A stretch of 64,000 bases of DNA, taken from contig CAMVDP010000002.1 of assembly GCA_947166275.1 (NCBI GenBank), positions 1 through 64,000 of the forward strand, in the 5' to 3' direction. How positions within the stretch are numbered: position 1 is the first letter of the stretch; the number at the start of each line of letters is the position of its first letter. Shown in pieces: positions 46,357 to 54,293 of this stretch. This DNA is from an uncultured Clostridia bacterium (GTDB lineage Bacteria; Bacillota; Clostridia; Oscillospirales; Ruminococcaceae). Below the pieces are notes generated by a model. The model saw nothing but the letters and a program-made list of their open reading frames with translations, was not told the DNA's origin and ran no database searches. The position numbers and the translations under genes are program-made.

Positions 46357-47385
46357 TTAGCTTATATTGTCAAACACCGACGTGAACCCCGCCAAGTGCC
46401 GCAATATTTGTGTTGCATCTCTTTCTGTCAATGTTGCGCCGCCGCCTACACGTGCAACCGAGAAGAGATATTCATCTACGACTCCATTCTCATTCTTTAT
46501 CGAACACGGAAGTCCGACTACATACTTAAGAATATGTGTCGCATCCGCGGCACTTAATCTTCCGTTGCCATCAACATCACCAAACAGATTTACAGAAAGA
46601 TTCGATGTGAAGTTATTCCGGGTCGCGTTTATTGTTTCAGTCCGCGTCTTGCATCCCGGCATCGATATCTGTAGCGTATATGTCTCATCGGTTTCGCCAC
46701 CGTCGAAACGATACTCACCCTCAAAAAGTCCGGTAACATCGTTCTTTAAAAACTCTACTGTCGTATTTTGTACATTACCTTTACTGTCTGTAAGTTTAAT
46801 AGTTGCTGTTCCGGTAAATGTATCGCTGGCTTTTAGAGAAAGATGTCCTGATATAGGAATCAGTCTGTCAACTACTTTTATCGGAAGTGTCAGCGTTCTT
46901 GGCGTCCAACTATACCCGGTATCTGTATTGCTTACATCGACCATTTTAAGCTCAAAGTTATGATTCCCTAAAGCTGCTGCATTTTTTGTCTTGAATCTTG
47001 CTGTAATTGTAAGTCCACGACTCAAGTCAACATTCGCAAAAGCCGAAACATAAGCAACAAATCCATTGATATTATCGCAATTCGGCAGCGCTGTGCCCGA
47101 ACCGACATTCGGATTCCATGAAGTAGCCTCAAACGCATTGGGATCAAACTCGATCCTTACCTGTACTGTGTCTGCATACGCACTCACAGCTGGGACATTT
47201 ACGCTAACATCGAAAGTCTCTCCTCGTCGTACTCTTGTCACTGATGAGCCGATCCCGTCGACCTCACCCTCCGCGTATGCAGCATGAGACAGACCGGGCG
47301 CTGCACGCGTACTTCCGAGCACGCCCGTGCTTGACACAGAGACGGCAAGTGCCACGATCAATGACAAAATCCTTTTTTTTCTCAT
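46357..47385 (-). CDS. Secreted protein with cohesin-like module and C-terminal dockerin
   Basis: A 342-residue secreted protein: signal peptide (to about residue 38), a cohesin-like module (about 45-175; VRRGETFDVSVNVPAVSAYAD to LTITARFKTK), a short Thr-rich beta domain (about 180-262) and a dockerin (about 265-335). The first dockerin repeat is typical (FGDVDGNGRLSAADATHILKYVVG); the second (VARVGGGATLTERDATQIL) has lost the acidic calcium ligands at the start of the loop. Carrying both module types in one chain is unusual and would allow self-association or linear chaining. ATG at 47385 has AAAGGA upstream. First gene after the promoter at 47495-47523. Confidence 0.85.
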   Translation of the reverse strand: MRKKRILSLIVALAVSVSSTGVLGSTRAAPGLSHAAYAEGEVDGIGSSVTRVRRGETFDVSVNVPAVSAYADTVQVRIEFDPNAFEATSWNPNVGSGTALPNCDNINGFVAYVSAFANVDLSRGLTITARFKTKNAAALGNHNFELKMVDVSNTDTGYSWTPRTLTLPIKVVDRLIPISGHLSLKASDTFTGTATIKLTDSKGNVQNTTVEFLKNDVTGLFEGEYRFDGGETDETYTLQISMPGCKTRTETINATRNNFTSNLSVNLFGDVDGNGRLSAADATHILKYVVGLPCSIKNENGVVDEYLFSVARVGGGATLTERDATQILRHLAGFTSVFDNIS

Positions 47386-47494
47386 TAAAAATCCATTCCT
47401 TTCTGCTGCGATTCCTGATCACCGCGTTTTTATTATAGTATGTAATGTCCGGTTTGACCGGAAGCGACTCTTACCCATACTATATTGTTCTATT

Positions 47495-47523
47495 ATTATA
47501 GCACCGTTTTAACGTAACGTCAA
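47495..47523 (-). promoter_or_regulatory. Promoter of the dockerin/cohesin operon
   Basis: TTGACG and TATAAT on the minus strand with a 17-base spacer and extended TGC. The 47524-47750 stretch beyond it is AT-rich with no gene seen. Confidence 0.85.
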
Positions 47524-47750
47524 CCAAAATTTCACCTATTTGTTAATTTTGTACAAGCAATTTTTATTTTTTTATCAATACCAACAATAAAAGCAACACT
47601 TTTTCGACAAATAATGATTTTTTGTACTGTAGTTTCAGAGAAATATTGGCTGAAATCGTAATAATTTTACTGCACTCACACGCAAGCACCGCCATTTGAC
47701 GCTCACGGATCTGCAAAGTCATCGTTACTGTTCCGTTTATTCAGGCAAAC

Positions 47751-47786
47751 AAAAAACGGCCGGAGAACACAAGTCTCCGACCGTAA
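47751..47786 (-). terminator. Intrinsic terminator after the clostripain-family gene
   Basis: ACGGTCGGAGA pairs with TCTCCGGCCGT, followed by TTTTTTG on the minus strand. Confidence 0.85.
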
Positions 47787-47799
47787 GCTTATTTATTTA

Positions 47800-49959
47800 T
47801 CAACCAAATGTTATATTTCCCTCTTCGTCGATGCCGAAGTCTGCGAAATCGGTATAGTAGTAATCGCCGTAGACATCCTCGATCTGGAAGCAGTATTCGT
47901 AATCTCCTTCATACAGCTCATCATAAATAATGCTGTCGCCTTCCGAATACTTGTACTCGTCGCCTTCATACATATCGCCATCGTCAGAATCCGTATAGTA
48001 CAGGGGAACGATCACATCGCCGCTCTTAAGCTTCTTTATTTCACGTGATGCAGCTCCGCATTCGTCGATACCGTCCCATGCGCCGTCGATAACTACCGAG
48101 TAGTCGCTGTATACTCTCAGACGCAGATTGGTCTCCTTGCCGTTGAGCAGTATCGGGGAGGTATATACCATACAATCATCGTCACAGCCAACTATATACG
48201 TAGCAAGTATCTGTCTGTCGGGAAGCGCGAGCCAGTAACCGTCGAAGTTATCAACGAACAGTCCCTGATTCCAGTCTGCTATGACATCGTAGGTCTCACC
48301 GATCTCGACCGCTTCCCCGCCGTCGATATCATAGTAGATGAACGCCGAAACGCTCGATGTATTGTCAAGGCTGTCGGCGGTGAGCTGGAAGCCGTATGAA
48401 CCTTCATCCGTCATGGTAGGTTCGATAGTGAAATGTATAAGGCTGCTCTCTCCGCCGCCCTCGGTGTAATCATCAAAGTATGTATCTTCAACATAATCCG
48501 CGGAGCAATCTTCACATGACCAATCGCCGTCTTCGGTAAAGAACACCTCATTCGTGTAACCGTTGTCGGAATAACCCTTCGCTACTCTGTCCACAAGCGA
48601 GAGGTAATAAGGGCTTACGCATACACCGGAGAATGTGGTGAGCTCGGAGGAACCCTGCAGCTGCAGCGGATAGTAGATCGAAAGTCCGGACGCCTTCTTA
48701 TGGTCTTTGCCGTTGATGTTGTAAACGATGCAGTCCTTGAGAGCCTTCTTGACTGCGCTTCCGTCTGCGTAAGCGGAGCACTCGTCAATGATGCCGCCGA
48801 GGTCGACCATGTTGGTGTAGCCCTCGGACTTATTGTTGCCGCCGAAATTGTCTGCATTGGAAACGCCGCGGACTATGCCGGAAAGGTTCGAATCGGAAGC
48901 TTCATACAGCTCCTTGGCATAATCATTGAACGCAATTACAAGCTCGTCCAGCTTTTCAAGGTCGATTATCGTGAATGTGCACTCATTCTCATGCCGGCTC
49001 TCTTCGCACTCGGCATAGAAGCTGTCGGATATCACTTTTCCGAGCTCTCCGCCGTTCGCGGAAGGATTCTGGGCAAGGAATGTGCCAAACGTTGTGTAAT
49101 CCCATCCCGTACCGGGTTCGGATTCCTGCGAGCCATAGAAATATCTTGCGTATGTAGCAAGGATATTCGCGGTCTCGATCGTTCCCATAAGGCAGCAGTC
49201 AAAACCGATAAACTCGAACTTGTCCGTCATGTTGGGATACACCTTTGAAAAACCGGTATTGATCTCTGCAAGAGAGAGCGAATCGTCCGAATTGAGCTCA
49301 TCGAAGCATGCTCCCGAGATGCTTCCGCCGCCGTGGTTCCAGAATACTACGCCCATTTTCTCTGCCGGATAATTCTGAATACCCCAGTTAAGGAAATCGC
49401 TCAATGTATCCGGTGAGCCCATGCTCTTGAGCGCGACCGAATCAACAAGTTCTATTTTTCCGTGTTGTACTACGTAGCGCTCGGCAGTATCTGCGCTGAA
49501 TGTCTCGTTCATCCACTCGCTTGTACCGCCTGTCTGAAATACGAACTTCACGTTGTCGCTCCCCTGAGCATCAAGCATCTGCATGACGTCCGAGGTAGCG
49601 GAGCCCTGTCCGCTGCTCTCGAGGTCGGTACCGCAGAGATAAACAAATATCGTCCATGTATCGGGGGAGCCCATCGAGGTGCTCTTATTTTTGCCGCGGG
49701 TGATGCTCATTTTGCCGTCACTGCCGCGTACCGACATACGGAAGTTTGCGCCTGACACTGTGTTATCGTCCGGTTCGCTGTCGGTATCGGATGTGCTTTC
49801 GGCAGCTTCAGTATCCGAAGACTGCTTATCAGCCTGAACCTCTGTCGTCTGCTGTGTCTCGCTCTGGGGCGCTGCAGTCTGTGCAGGCTCACCGCCAGAG
49901 CATGAACAAGCTGTGACAAGCAGCGAAAGTGCGGTTATTGCCGCTGTAACTTTTTTCAT
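47800..49959 (-). CDS. Clostripain-family (C11) cysteine peptidase lipoprotein
   Basis: A 719-residue lipoprotein with lipobox VTACSC (Cys near residue 18), an acidic Ser/Thr/Asp linker, and a C11 peptidase domain (about 105-470). Visible motifs are WTIFVYLCGTDLESSG, the catalytic His in VFWNHGGGS near residue 205, and the catalytic Cys in IGFDCCLMGTIE near residue 250. The C-terminal 250 residues form an acidic beta-rich region. C11 peptidases cleave after Arg or Lys, often self-activating; the substrate here is unknown. ATG at 49959 is spaced better from GGAGA than the one at 49965. Monocistronic. Confidence 0.9.
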   Translation of the reverse strand: MKKVTAAITALSLLVTACSCSGGEPAQTAAPQSETQQTTEVQADKQSSDTEAAESTSDTDSEPDDNTVSGANFRMSVRGSDGKMSITRGKNKSTSMGSPDTWTIFVYLCGTDLESSGQGSATSDVMQMLDAQGSDNVKFVFQTGGTSEWMNETFSADTAERYVVQHGKIELVDSVALKSMGSPDTLSDFLNWGIQNYPAEKMGVVFWNHGGGSISGACFDELNSDDSLSLAEINTGFSKVYPNMTDKFEFIGFDCCLMGTIETANILATYARYFYGSQESEPGTGWDYTTFGTFLAQNPSANGGELGKVISDSFYAECEESRHENECTFTIIDLEKLDELVIAFNDYAKELYEASDSNLSGIVRGVSNADNFGGNNKSEGYTNMVDLGGIIDECSAYADGSAVKKALKDCIVYNINGKDHKKASGLSIYYPLQLQGSSELTTFSGVCVSPYYLSLVDRVAKGYSDNGYTNEVFFTEDGDWSCEDCSADYVEDTYFDDYTEGGGESSLIHFTIEPTMTDEGSYGFQLTADSLDNTSSVSAFIYYDIDGGEAVEIGETYDVIADWNQGLFVDNFDGYWLALPDRQILATYIVGCDDDCMVYTSPILLNGKETNLRLRVYSDYSVVIDGAWDGIDECGAASREIKKLKSGDVIVPLYYTDSDDGDMYEGDEYKYSEGDSIIYDELYEGDYEYCFQIEDVYGDYYYTDFADFGIDEEGNITFG

Positions 49960-49981
49960 GTTCATTCTCCTTTAAATAATC

Positions 49982-49999
49982 ATAACGTCCAAACGTTAT
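49982..49999 (-). promoter_or_regulatory. Palindrome at the 5' end of the clostripain-family transcript
   Basis: ATAACGT-CCAA-ACGTTAT is a perfect inverted repeat located just after the predicted transcription start of the promoter at 50012-50040. It could be an operator or a 5' stem. Confidence 0.5.
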
Positions 50000-50011
50000 T
50001 GTCGCTATAAT

Positions 50012-50040
50012 ATTATACCACCTTGCCGGCGATTTGTCAA
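50012..50040 (-). promoter_or_regulatory. Promoter of the clostripain-family gene
   Basis: Consensus TTGACA and TATAAT on the minus strand with a 17-base spacer and TGG before the -10. Confidence 0.85.
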
Positions 50041-50048
50041 CACGGTTG

Positions 50049-51566
50049 TCAGAGCTTTACCGTTCTGTCCGCAATACTCTCGCGGAACCGCGCATCATGC
50101 TCCACAAACAGCAGCGTGGGCTTGTATTCAAGCAGGAGCTTCTCAAGCTGCATACGCGAAAAAACATCGATGTAGTTGAGCGGCTCGTCCCAGACATACA
50201 GATGCGCGGGCGTACAAAGGCTCGCAGCGAGAAGCACCTTTTTCTTCTGCCCCTCCGAGTATTCTGAAAGCTCCTTGTCGAACTGCTCACGCTCAAGTCC
50301 GAGCTGGCGCAGTATCGTACAGAACAGGCTGCGGTCGATGCCGTTGTTCTCACAGAACACGGGAACGCTGCCCCTCACGCGTGTAGAGTCCTGGTCGGCG
50401 TACGAGACCTTAAGACCCGACGCGCACTCGCAGATCCCGCTCTCATCGTGCTCCGGCATTTCCGTGACGTTTAAATCCGCGAGTATCCGCTTTATCAGCG
50501 TGGACTTGCCGCAGCCGTTGTTGCCTTCGAGCGCTATGCGCTCTCCCTGCTCCACCGCGAATGTCACGCCGTTAAGCACTGTCTTTCCCGGATATGAGAA
50601 GCAGAAATCCCGTACATTCACCAGCACCCTGCTGTGATGCGTAAGCTGCGTGAGCTTCAGCTCCTTGACCCGCTCGATGTCATTCAGCAGGCCTTCCTTT
50701 TCCTCGATCTCATTTTCGATGCGGCGTTCGAGATTTGATACGCGGCTCTGCATTTTCTTCGTTTTAGCGCCGATGTAGGAGCGCGTGTTCAGTGAGCGGT
50801 CATGCTCCTTCACCGGGTCGAAGCCTATCTTCGTGCGCTCGTTCTTATCTGCCCAATCCGCAGCGCGCCGTGCCGCCGACTTAAGCTTCTTTATCTCCTT
50901 ATACCGCTTTTCGTCCTCCGCCTCCGCGAATTTGTCGGCACGCTGTTTATTCTCCCACCAGCTTGAGAAATTTCCGCTCTGCACCTCGATGCTCTGACGG
51001 TTCAGCACGAGCACATGGTCTGTACAGGCATCCAGCAGTTCGCGGTCATGGGACACAAGTATGAACCCGCTCTTCCCCGCGAGATACTCTTTCACCTTCT
51101 CACGGGCACCGTTGTCAAGGTGATCTGTGGGCTCGTCTATCAGCAGGAACTCATTCTCCCCCGCAAACAGCACCGCGAGCAGTATCTTGGTACGCTGACC
51201 ATGGCTCAACGTGCCGAACGGGCGATACAGCACCTCAGCGTCCTCGCCGAGCAGCGACAGCTCGCAGATCACTCTCCAGCTCTCGCAGTCAGGGCGCAGG
51301 CGCTCGATCATGTCCGACGCGTTGAGCTGCAGCTCCTCGTCATTTATCCGGTACGGGAAATACGCGAAACGCACCGAAGCGCTTATCGAACCGCCATGCT
51401 CATACTCTCCGAGCAGCAGGTGCAGGAACGTCGTTTTACCCTTTCCGTTACGCCCGATGAATCCGAGCCGCCAGTTTGTATCTATCGAGAATGACACATT
51501 CTCAAATATATTGTCGGCGCTCCCGTCGTAACCGAACGTGAGCCCGCTTACACTTATCTGTGCCAT
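50049..51566 (-). CDS. Lsa-like ABC-F ribosomal protection protein
   Basis: A 505-residue soluble ABC-F protein with two ATPase domains and no membrane region. The first has GRNGKGKTT, an LSHGQRTK signature (normal LSGGQ altered) and LLIDEPTDHLD; the second has GNNGCGKST, EYSEGQKKK and VWDEPLNYIDV. The N-terminal LTFGYDGS-x5-FENVSFSIDTNWRLGFIGRNG, HGFILVSHDR-like and final FVEHDARF segments closely resemble the Lsa group, which protects ribosomes from lincosamides, pleuromutilins and streptogramin A. Start ATG at 51566 follows AGGAGG; the frame continues upstream only through the leader. Regulation appears to be by an attenuator (51636-51761). Resistance itself is inferred from family. Confidence 0.87.
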   Translation of the reverse strand: MAQISVSGLTFGYDGSADNIFENVSFSIDTNWRLGFIGRNGKGKTTFLHLLLGEYEHGGSISASVRFAYFPYRINDEELQLNASDMIERLRPDCESWRVICELSLLGEDAEVLYRPFGTLSHGQRTKILLAVLFAGENEFLLIDEPTDHLDNGAREKVKEYLAGKSGFILVSHDRELLDACTDHVLVLNRQSIEVQSGNFSSWWENKQRADKFAEAEDEKRYKEIKKLKSAARRAADWADKNERTKIGFDPVKEHDRSLNTRSYIGAKTKKMQSRVSNLERRIENEIEEKEGLLNDIERVKELKLTQLTHHSRVLVNVRDFCFSYPGKTVLNGVTFAVEQGERIALEGNNGCGKSTLIKRILADLNVTEMPEHDESGICECASGLKVSYADQDSTRVRGSVPVFCENNGIDRSLFCTILRQLGLEREQFDKELSEYSEGQKKKVLLAASLCTPAHLYVWDEPLNYIDVFSRMQLEKLLLEYKPTLLFVEHDARFRESIADRTVKL

Positions 51567-51635
51567 ATACACATTCCTCCTTCGGTGCTGCCGCGCGCGA
51601 AGGTATCCTCCCCCGCTCCCGAAGAAAAAGCAAAC

Positions 51636-51761
51636 AAAAAAGAGAGGGGAAATGAGAATACAGACCCGCTTCCGGCAGCATGACAACACCGACCGCAGAT
51701 GCGGCCGCACAATTATCGATGCTTTCAGGATTCGGTCATATTCTCATTTTTTCACCTCTCT
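51636..51761 (-). promoter_or_regulatory. Transcription attenuator ahead of the ABC-F gene
   Basis: On the minus strand an upstream arm at 51739-51761 pairs with a downstream arm at 51641-51660: 7 bp (AGAGAGG) plus 11 bp (AAATGAGAATA) with a small internal loop. The downstream arm is followed by TTTTTTG. The upstream arm contains the ribosome binding site and start codon of the leader ORF at 51736-51747, so a ribosome on the leader would prevent the stem and allow read-through. The 78-base loop holds a smaller GC-rich stem. Confidence 0.8.
51736..51747 (-). CDS. Three-codon leader peptide (Met-Arg-Ile) in the attenuator
   Basis: ATG AGA ATA TGA on the minus strand, preceded by a strong AGAGAGGTGA site at good spacing and about 40 bases after the predicted transcription start. 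The ORF is too short to encode a normal peptide; its use is expected to be ribosome placement or drug-dependent stalling. Met-Arg-Leu-type peptides are known to cause macrolide stalling in erm leaders; similarity is only suggestive. Confidence 0.65.
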   Translation of the reverse strand: MRI

Positions 51762-51793
51762 CAAAGAAATAGGCTATTATTTACGCCAGTGCA

Positions 51794-51822
51794 ATGATAT
51801 CACATTTTTTTCGTTTTGTCAA
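51794..51822 (-). promoter_or_regulatory. Promoter of the ABC-F gene
   Basis: TTGACA and TATCAT on the minus strand with a 17-base spacer and TGA before the -10. The -35 lies within the last codons of the upstream WYL gene. Confidence 0.8.
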
Positions 51823-52891
51823 GTACTTTTTTAAGCGTCTCGGCATATTCCGTTCGAAGATGCTCGGGTTCAAGCAGCTCCGCCTTTGTGCCGAAGCCGA
51901 ACAGCCAGCCGAAGAACGGTCCGGGAGCATCCGTCTTCACCTCTACGCTCACCGTGAAGCTCTCACCGTCATCGTTCGGGACGATGTATGTGCTGTCATG
52001 TCCGAACTTGTCAAGCACGGTACCTACCAGCGACTTATCGAACCGCAGCTTCACACGTTCCACGGTGTTCCCGCCGAACATCGAGAATGTCGAGCGCAGA
52101 TACTTCGGCAGATCGAACTTCATCTGGTCACCGTTCTGCGGGACATACATCTTCGGTATGCGCTCCGCGGACAGCACCCTGCCCTTTTTGTCGGTGGGTA
52201 TGCCGAGCTTCTTCATGTGATCGACGCGATAGTTGGCAATACCGTACTCCGGGTGGCTCGCCACGAGGTAATACCGGTCATCCGACCACACAAGCGCGTA
52301 GGGAGTGCAGATACGATGCTCACCGCGCTGTACGAGCTCCTTTTTCATGTTGTACTGGTAGTAATCGAACTCCAGCCGCGAGTGCTCCGATATGGCGTGG
52401 TGTATCCAGTCCACATTGTTCTTGATGTTCACTACGCTGCGGTTGGCAGTGCGGGGTCTGCCGTTTATGAAGACCGAGCGGTTGAGCTGCTTGCTCTGTT
52501 CGTCACTTACGAGCGTGCGGAGCTTCTTTATCAGCGCGTCCGCCTCATTGGCGGGAATGAACTTCGCGCCGGACACCGCGTCCACCAACAGCTTCACCTC
52601 CGACAGGTCGAACTCGCGGCTTGTCATGCGGTATCCTCCGCGGCCGCCCTGACCGGGACACTGGATCTCGAACCCGAATCCTTCATACTCCGTGAGCAGC
52701 TCAATGTACCGCCGCACAGTGACAGGCTTCAGTGAAATGCGGTACTTCGCGAGGAGCTCGCTTATCTTCCCCGATGTAAGTCCATGATCCTCATCGGTGT
52801 TCTCGTACAGTATCCTGAATATGTGCATTATCGCGAGGGGCTGTTCGTAGCTCTTGTCGTTCATCGGATCTCCATCATTTTTCCTTGGCAT
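51800..52891 (-). CDS. WYL-domain transcriptional regulator
   Basis: A 363-residue regulator with an N-terminal winged helix (about 12-85; HIFRILYENTDEDHGLTSGKISELL, VTVRRYIELLTEYEGFGFEI) and a WYL domain (about 165-255; HRICTPYALVWSDDRYYLVASHP), followed by a WCX-like C-terminal domain. WYL proteins sense small ligands or nucleic acids and control transcription. The ATG at 52891 follows AAAGGAG. It lies directly upstream of the ABC-F gene on the same strand, but that gene has its own promoter, so control of it is not shown. Confidence 0.9.
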   Translation of the reverse strand: MPRKNDGDPMNDKSYEQPLAIMHIFRILYENTDEDHGLTSGKISELLAKYRISLKPVTVRRYIELLTEYEGFGFEIQCPGQGGRGGYRMTSREFDLSEVKLLVDAVSGAKFIPANEADALIKKLRTLVSDEQSKQLNRSVFINGRPRTANRSVVNIKNNVDWIHHAISEHSRLEFDYYQYNMKKELVQRGEHRICTPYALVWSDDRYYLVASHPEYGIANYRVDHMKKLGIPTDKKGRVLSAERIPKMYVPQNGDQMKFDLPKYLRSTFSMFGGNTVERVKLRFDKSLVGTVLDKFGHDSTYIVPNDDGESFTVSVEVKTDAPGPFFGWLFGFGTKAELLEPEHLRTEYAETLKKVLDKTKKM

Positions 52892-52934
52892 TGTGTGCTC
52901 CTTTCACCGAAATTTCACATTTATCTTGTTTTTC

Positions 52935-52963
52935 ATTATAGCACAGAAATCACCGTCCGTCAA
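52935..52963 (-). promoter_or_regulatory. Promoter of the WYL regulator gene
   Basis: TTGACG and TATAAT on the minus strand with a 17-base spacer and extended -10 TGCTATAAT. Confidence 0.85.
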
Positions 52964-53029
52964 GACTGTGAGCAGCTTTGTACGTGCTGCGCGAACGCGG
53001 GGCAAATTTCATAAAAATCGGGAATACTA

Positions 53030-53058
53030 TTGAAAAACAGCACCGTTTCTGCTATAAT
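53030..53058 (+). promoter_or_regulatory. Promoter of the GH5-AKR-HD-GYP operon
   Basis: TTGAAA and TATAAT with a 17-base spacer and extended -10 TGCTATAAT. The GH5 start codon lies about 25 bases after the predicted transcription start. Confidence 0.8.
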
Positions 53059-53088
53059 AACAGAAAGTCTATATAAAGGAGATTCGCC

Positions 53089-54282
53089 ATGAAAAATGCT
53101 AAAAAGCTCTGCTCATTGTCATTATTCTGCACAATGCTGCTTTGCGGCTGCGGTGGCGGCGGTACTGTGAACAGTACGGAAAGCACCGAACAGACATCTG
53201 CGCCCGCAGATACCACTGCCGCGACTGAAGCCGAGCCATCCCGCAATTACGGCGATATGCGCGATATGACGATACAGGAGCTCGTCGGTGAGATGAAGAC
53301 CGGCTGGAACCTCGGTAACACGCTTGACGCGGAGGGCGGCGAGACCGCCTGGGGAAACCCCGTTACCACACATGAGATGATAGATACCGTTGCGGCAGCG
53401 GGCTTCAACGTTATACGTCTTCCCACGACCTGGGGAGAAAAAATGGACGAGGAGTTCAAAGTCCGCGAGGACTGGATGAAACGCGTCCATGAGGTCGTTG
53501 ACTATGCCATGGACAACGACATGTACGTCATACTCAACACCCACCATGAGACATCGTGGATAAAGCCCGATCCGACAAAGCTTGATGATGTGCTGCCGAA
53601 ATTCACCTCTCTGTGGAAGCAGATCGCGGAGGAATTCGAGCCGTACGGTGACCACCTGCTGTTCGAAGGTCTCAATGAGCCGCGTATAATCGGCGGCGAG
53701 GGAGAATGGACCGGTGGTACCGCCGACGGCAGAAAAGCTATCAATACCCTCAACAAGGCGTTCGTGGATACGGTAAGAGCGACAGGCGGCAATAACGAAA
53801 AACGCGCGCTGCTCATCACCACGTTCGGCGCACAGGTGACAAAGGCTGCGGTCGCGGATCTTGAGATACCCGATGACGGAAGAATAATAGTCTCGCTGCA
53901 CGCCTATACGCCCTACGCCTTTACTTACAACAACCACGAGAGCTGGGAGCGGTTTGAATTCGATGACTATGTTCAGGAAGAGATCGATCACATGTACCGC
54001 TATATCGACAAGTACCTCATACCCGAAAACATACCCGTGATAATCACGGAGTATGGCTCCGTAAGCAAGCTCAAGCCCGGTGAGACCGAACGCAACGACA
54101 ACGAGAATATAAAGTGGGCGGAGTACTACCTCGGACAGGCAAAAGAACGCGGTATACCCTGCGTTATATGGGATAACGGCTACTACAAGAGCGGCAACGA
54201 GCTTTTCGGACTGCTCAACAGGAAAAATCTGACCTGGTACCGCCCCGAACTAGTTGAAACGATAACAGGTATGTATAAATAA
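53089..54282 (+). CDS. GH5 cellulase/endoglucanase lipoprotein
   Basis: A 397-residue lipoprotein with lipobox LLCGCG (Cys near residue 21), a Ser/Thr/Glu linker and a GH5 barrel from about residue 60. It starts with the TGWNLGNTLDAEGGETAWGNP segment typical of GH5 endoglucanases (GH5_4-like). The acid/base Glu is in FEGLNEP near residue 200 and the nucleophile Glu in IITEYGS near residue 325. It should cut beta-1,4-glucan or a related hemicellulose such as xyloglucan. It has no dockerin, so it is membrane-tethered and outside any cellulosome. It starts an operon with an aldo/keto reductase and an HD-GYP protein. Confidence 0.9.
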   Translation: MKNAKKLCSLSLFCTMLLCGCGGGGTVNSTESTEQTSAPADTTAATEAEPSRNYGDMRDMTIQELVGEMKTGWNLGNTLDAEGGETAWGNPVTTHEMIDTVAAAGFNVIRLPTTWGEKMDEEFKVREDWMKRVHEVVDYAMDNDMYVILNTHHETSWIKPDPTKLDDVLPKFTSLWKQIAEEFEPYGDHLLFEGLNEPRIIGGEGEWTGGTADGRKAINTLNKAFVDTVRATGGNNEKRALLITTFGAQVTKAAVADLEIPDDGRIIVSLHAYTPYAFTYNNHESWERFEFDDYVQEEIDHMYRYIDKYLIPENIPVIITEYGSVSKLKPGETERNDNENIKWAEYYLGQAKERGIPCVIWDNGYYKSGNELFGLLNRKNLTWYRPELVETITGMYK

Positions 54283-54293
54283 AGGAGCTTAAT

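Noticed and set aside
51567-51710. N-terminal extension of the ABC-F protein up to 51710
   Set aside because: The extension runs through the attenuator stem and T-run and contains no family sequence; ATG at 51566 has AGGAGG.
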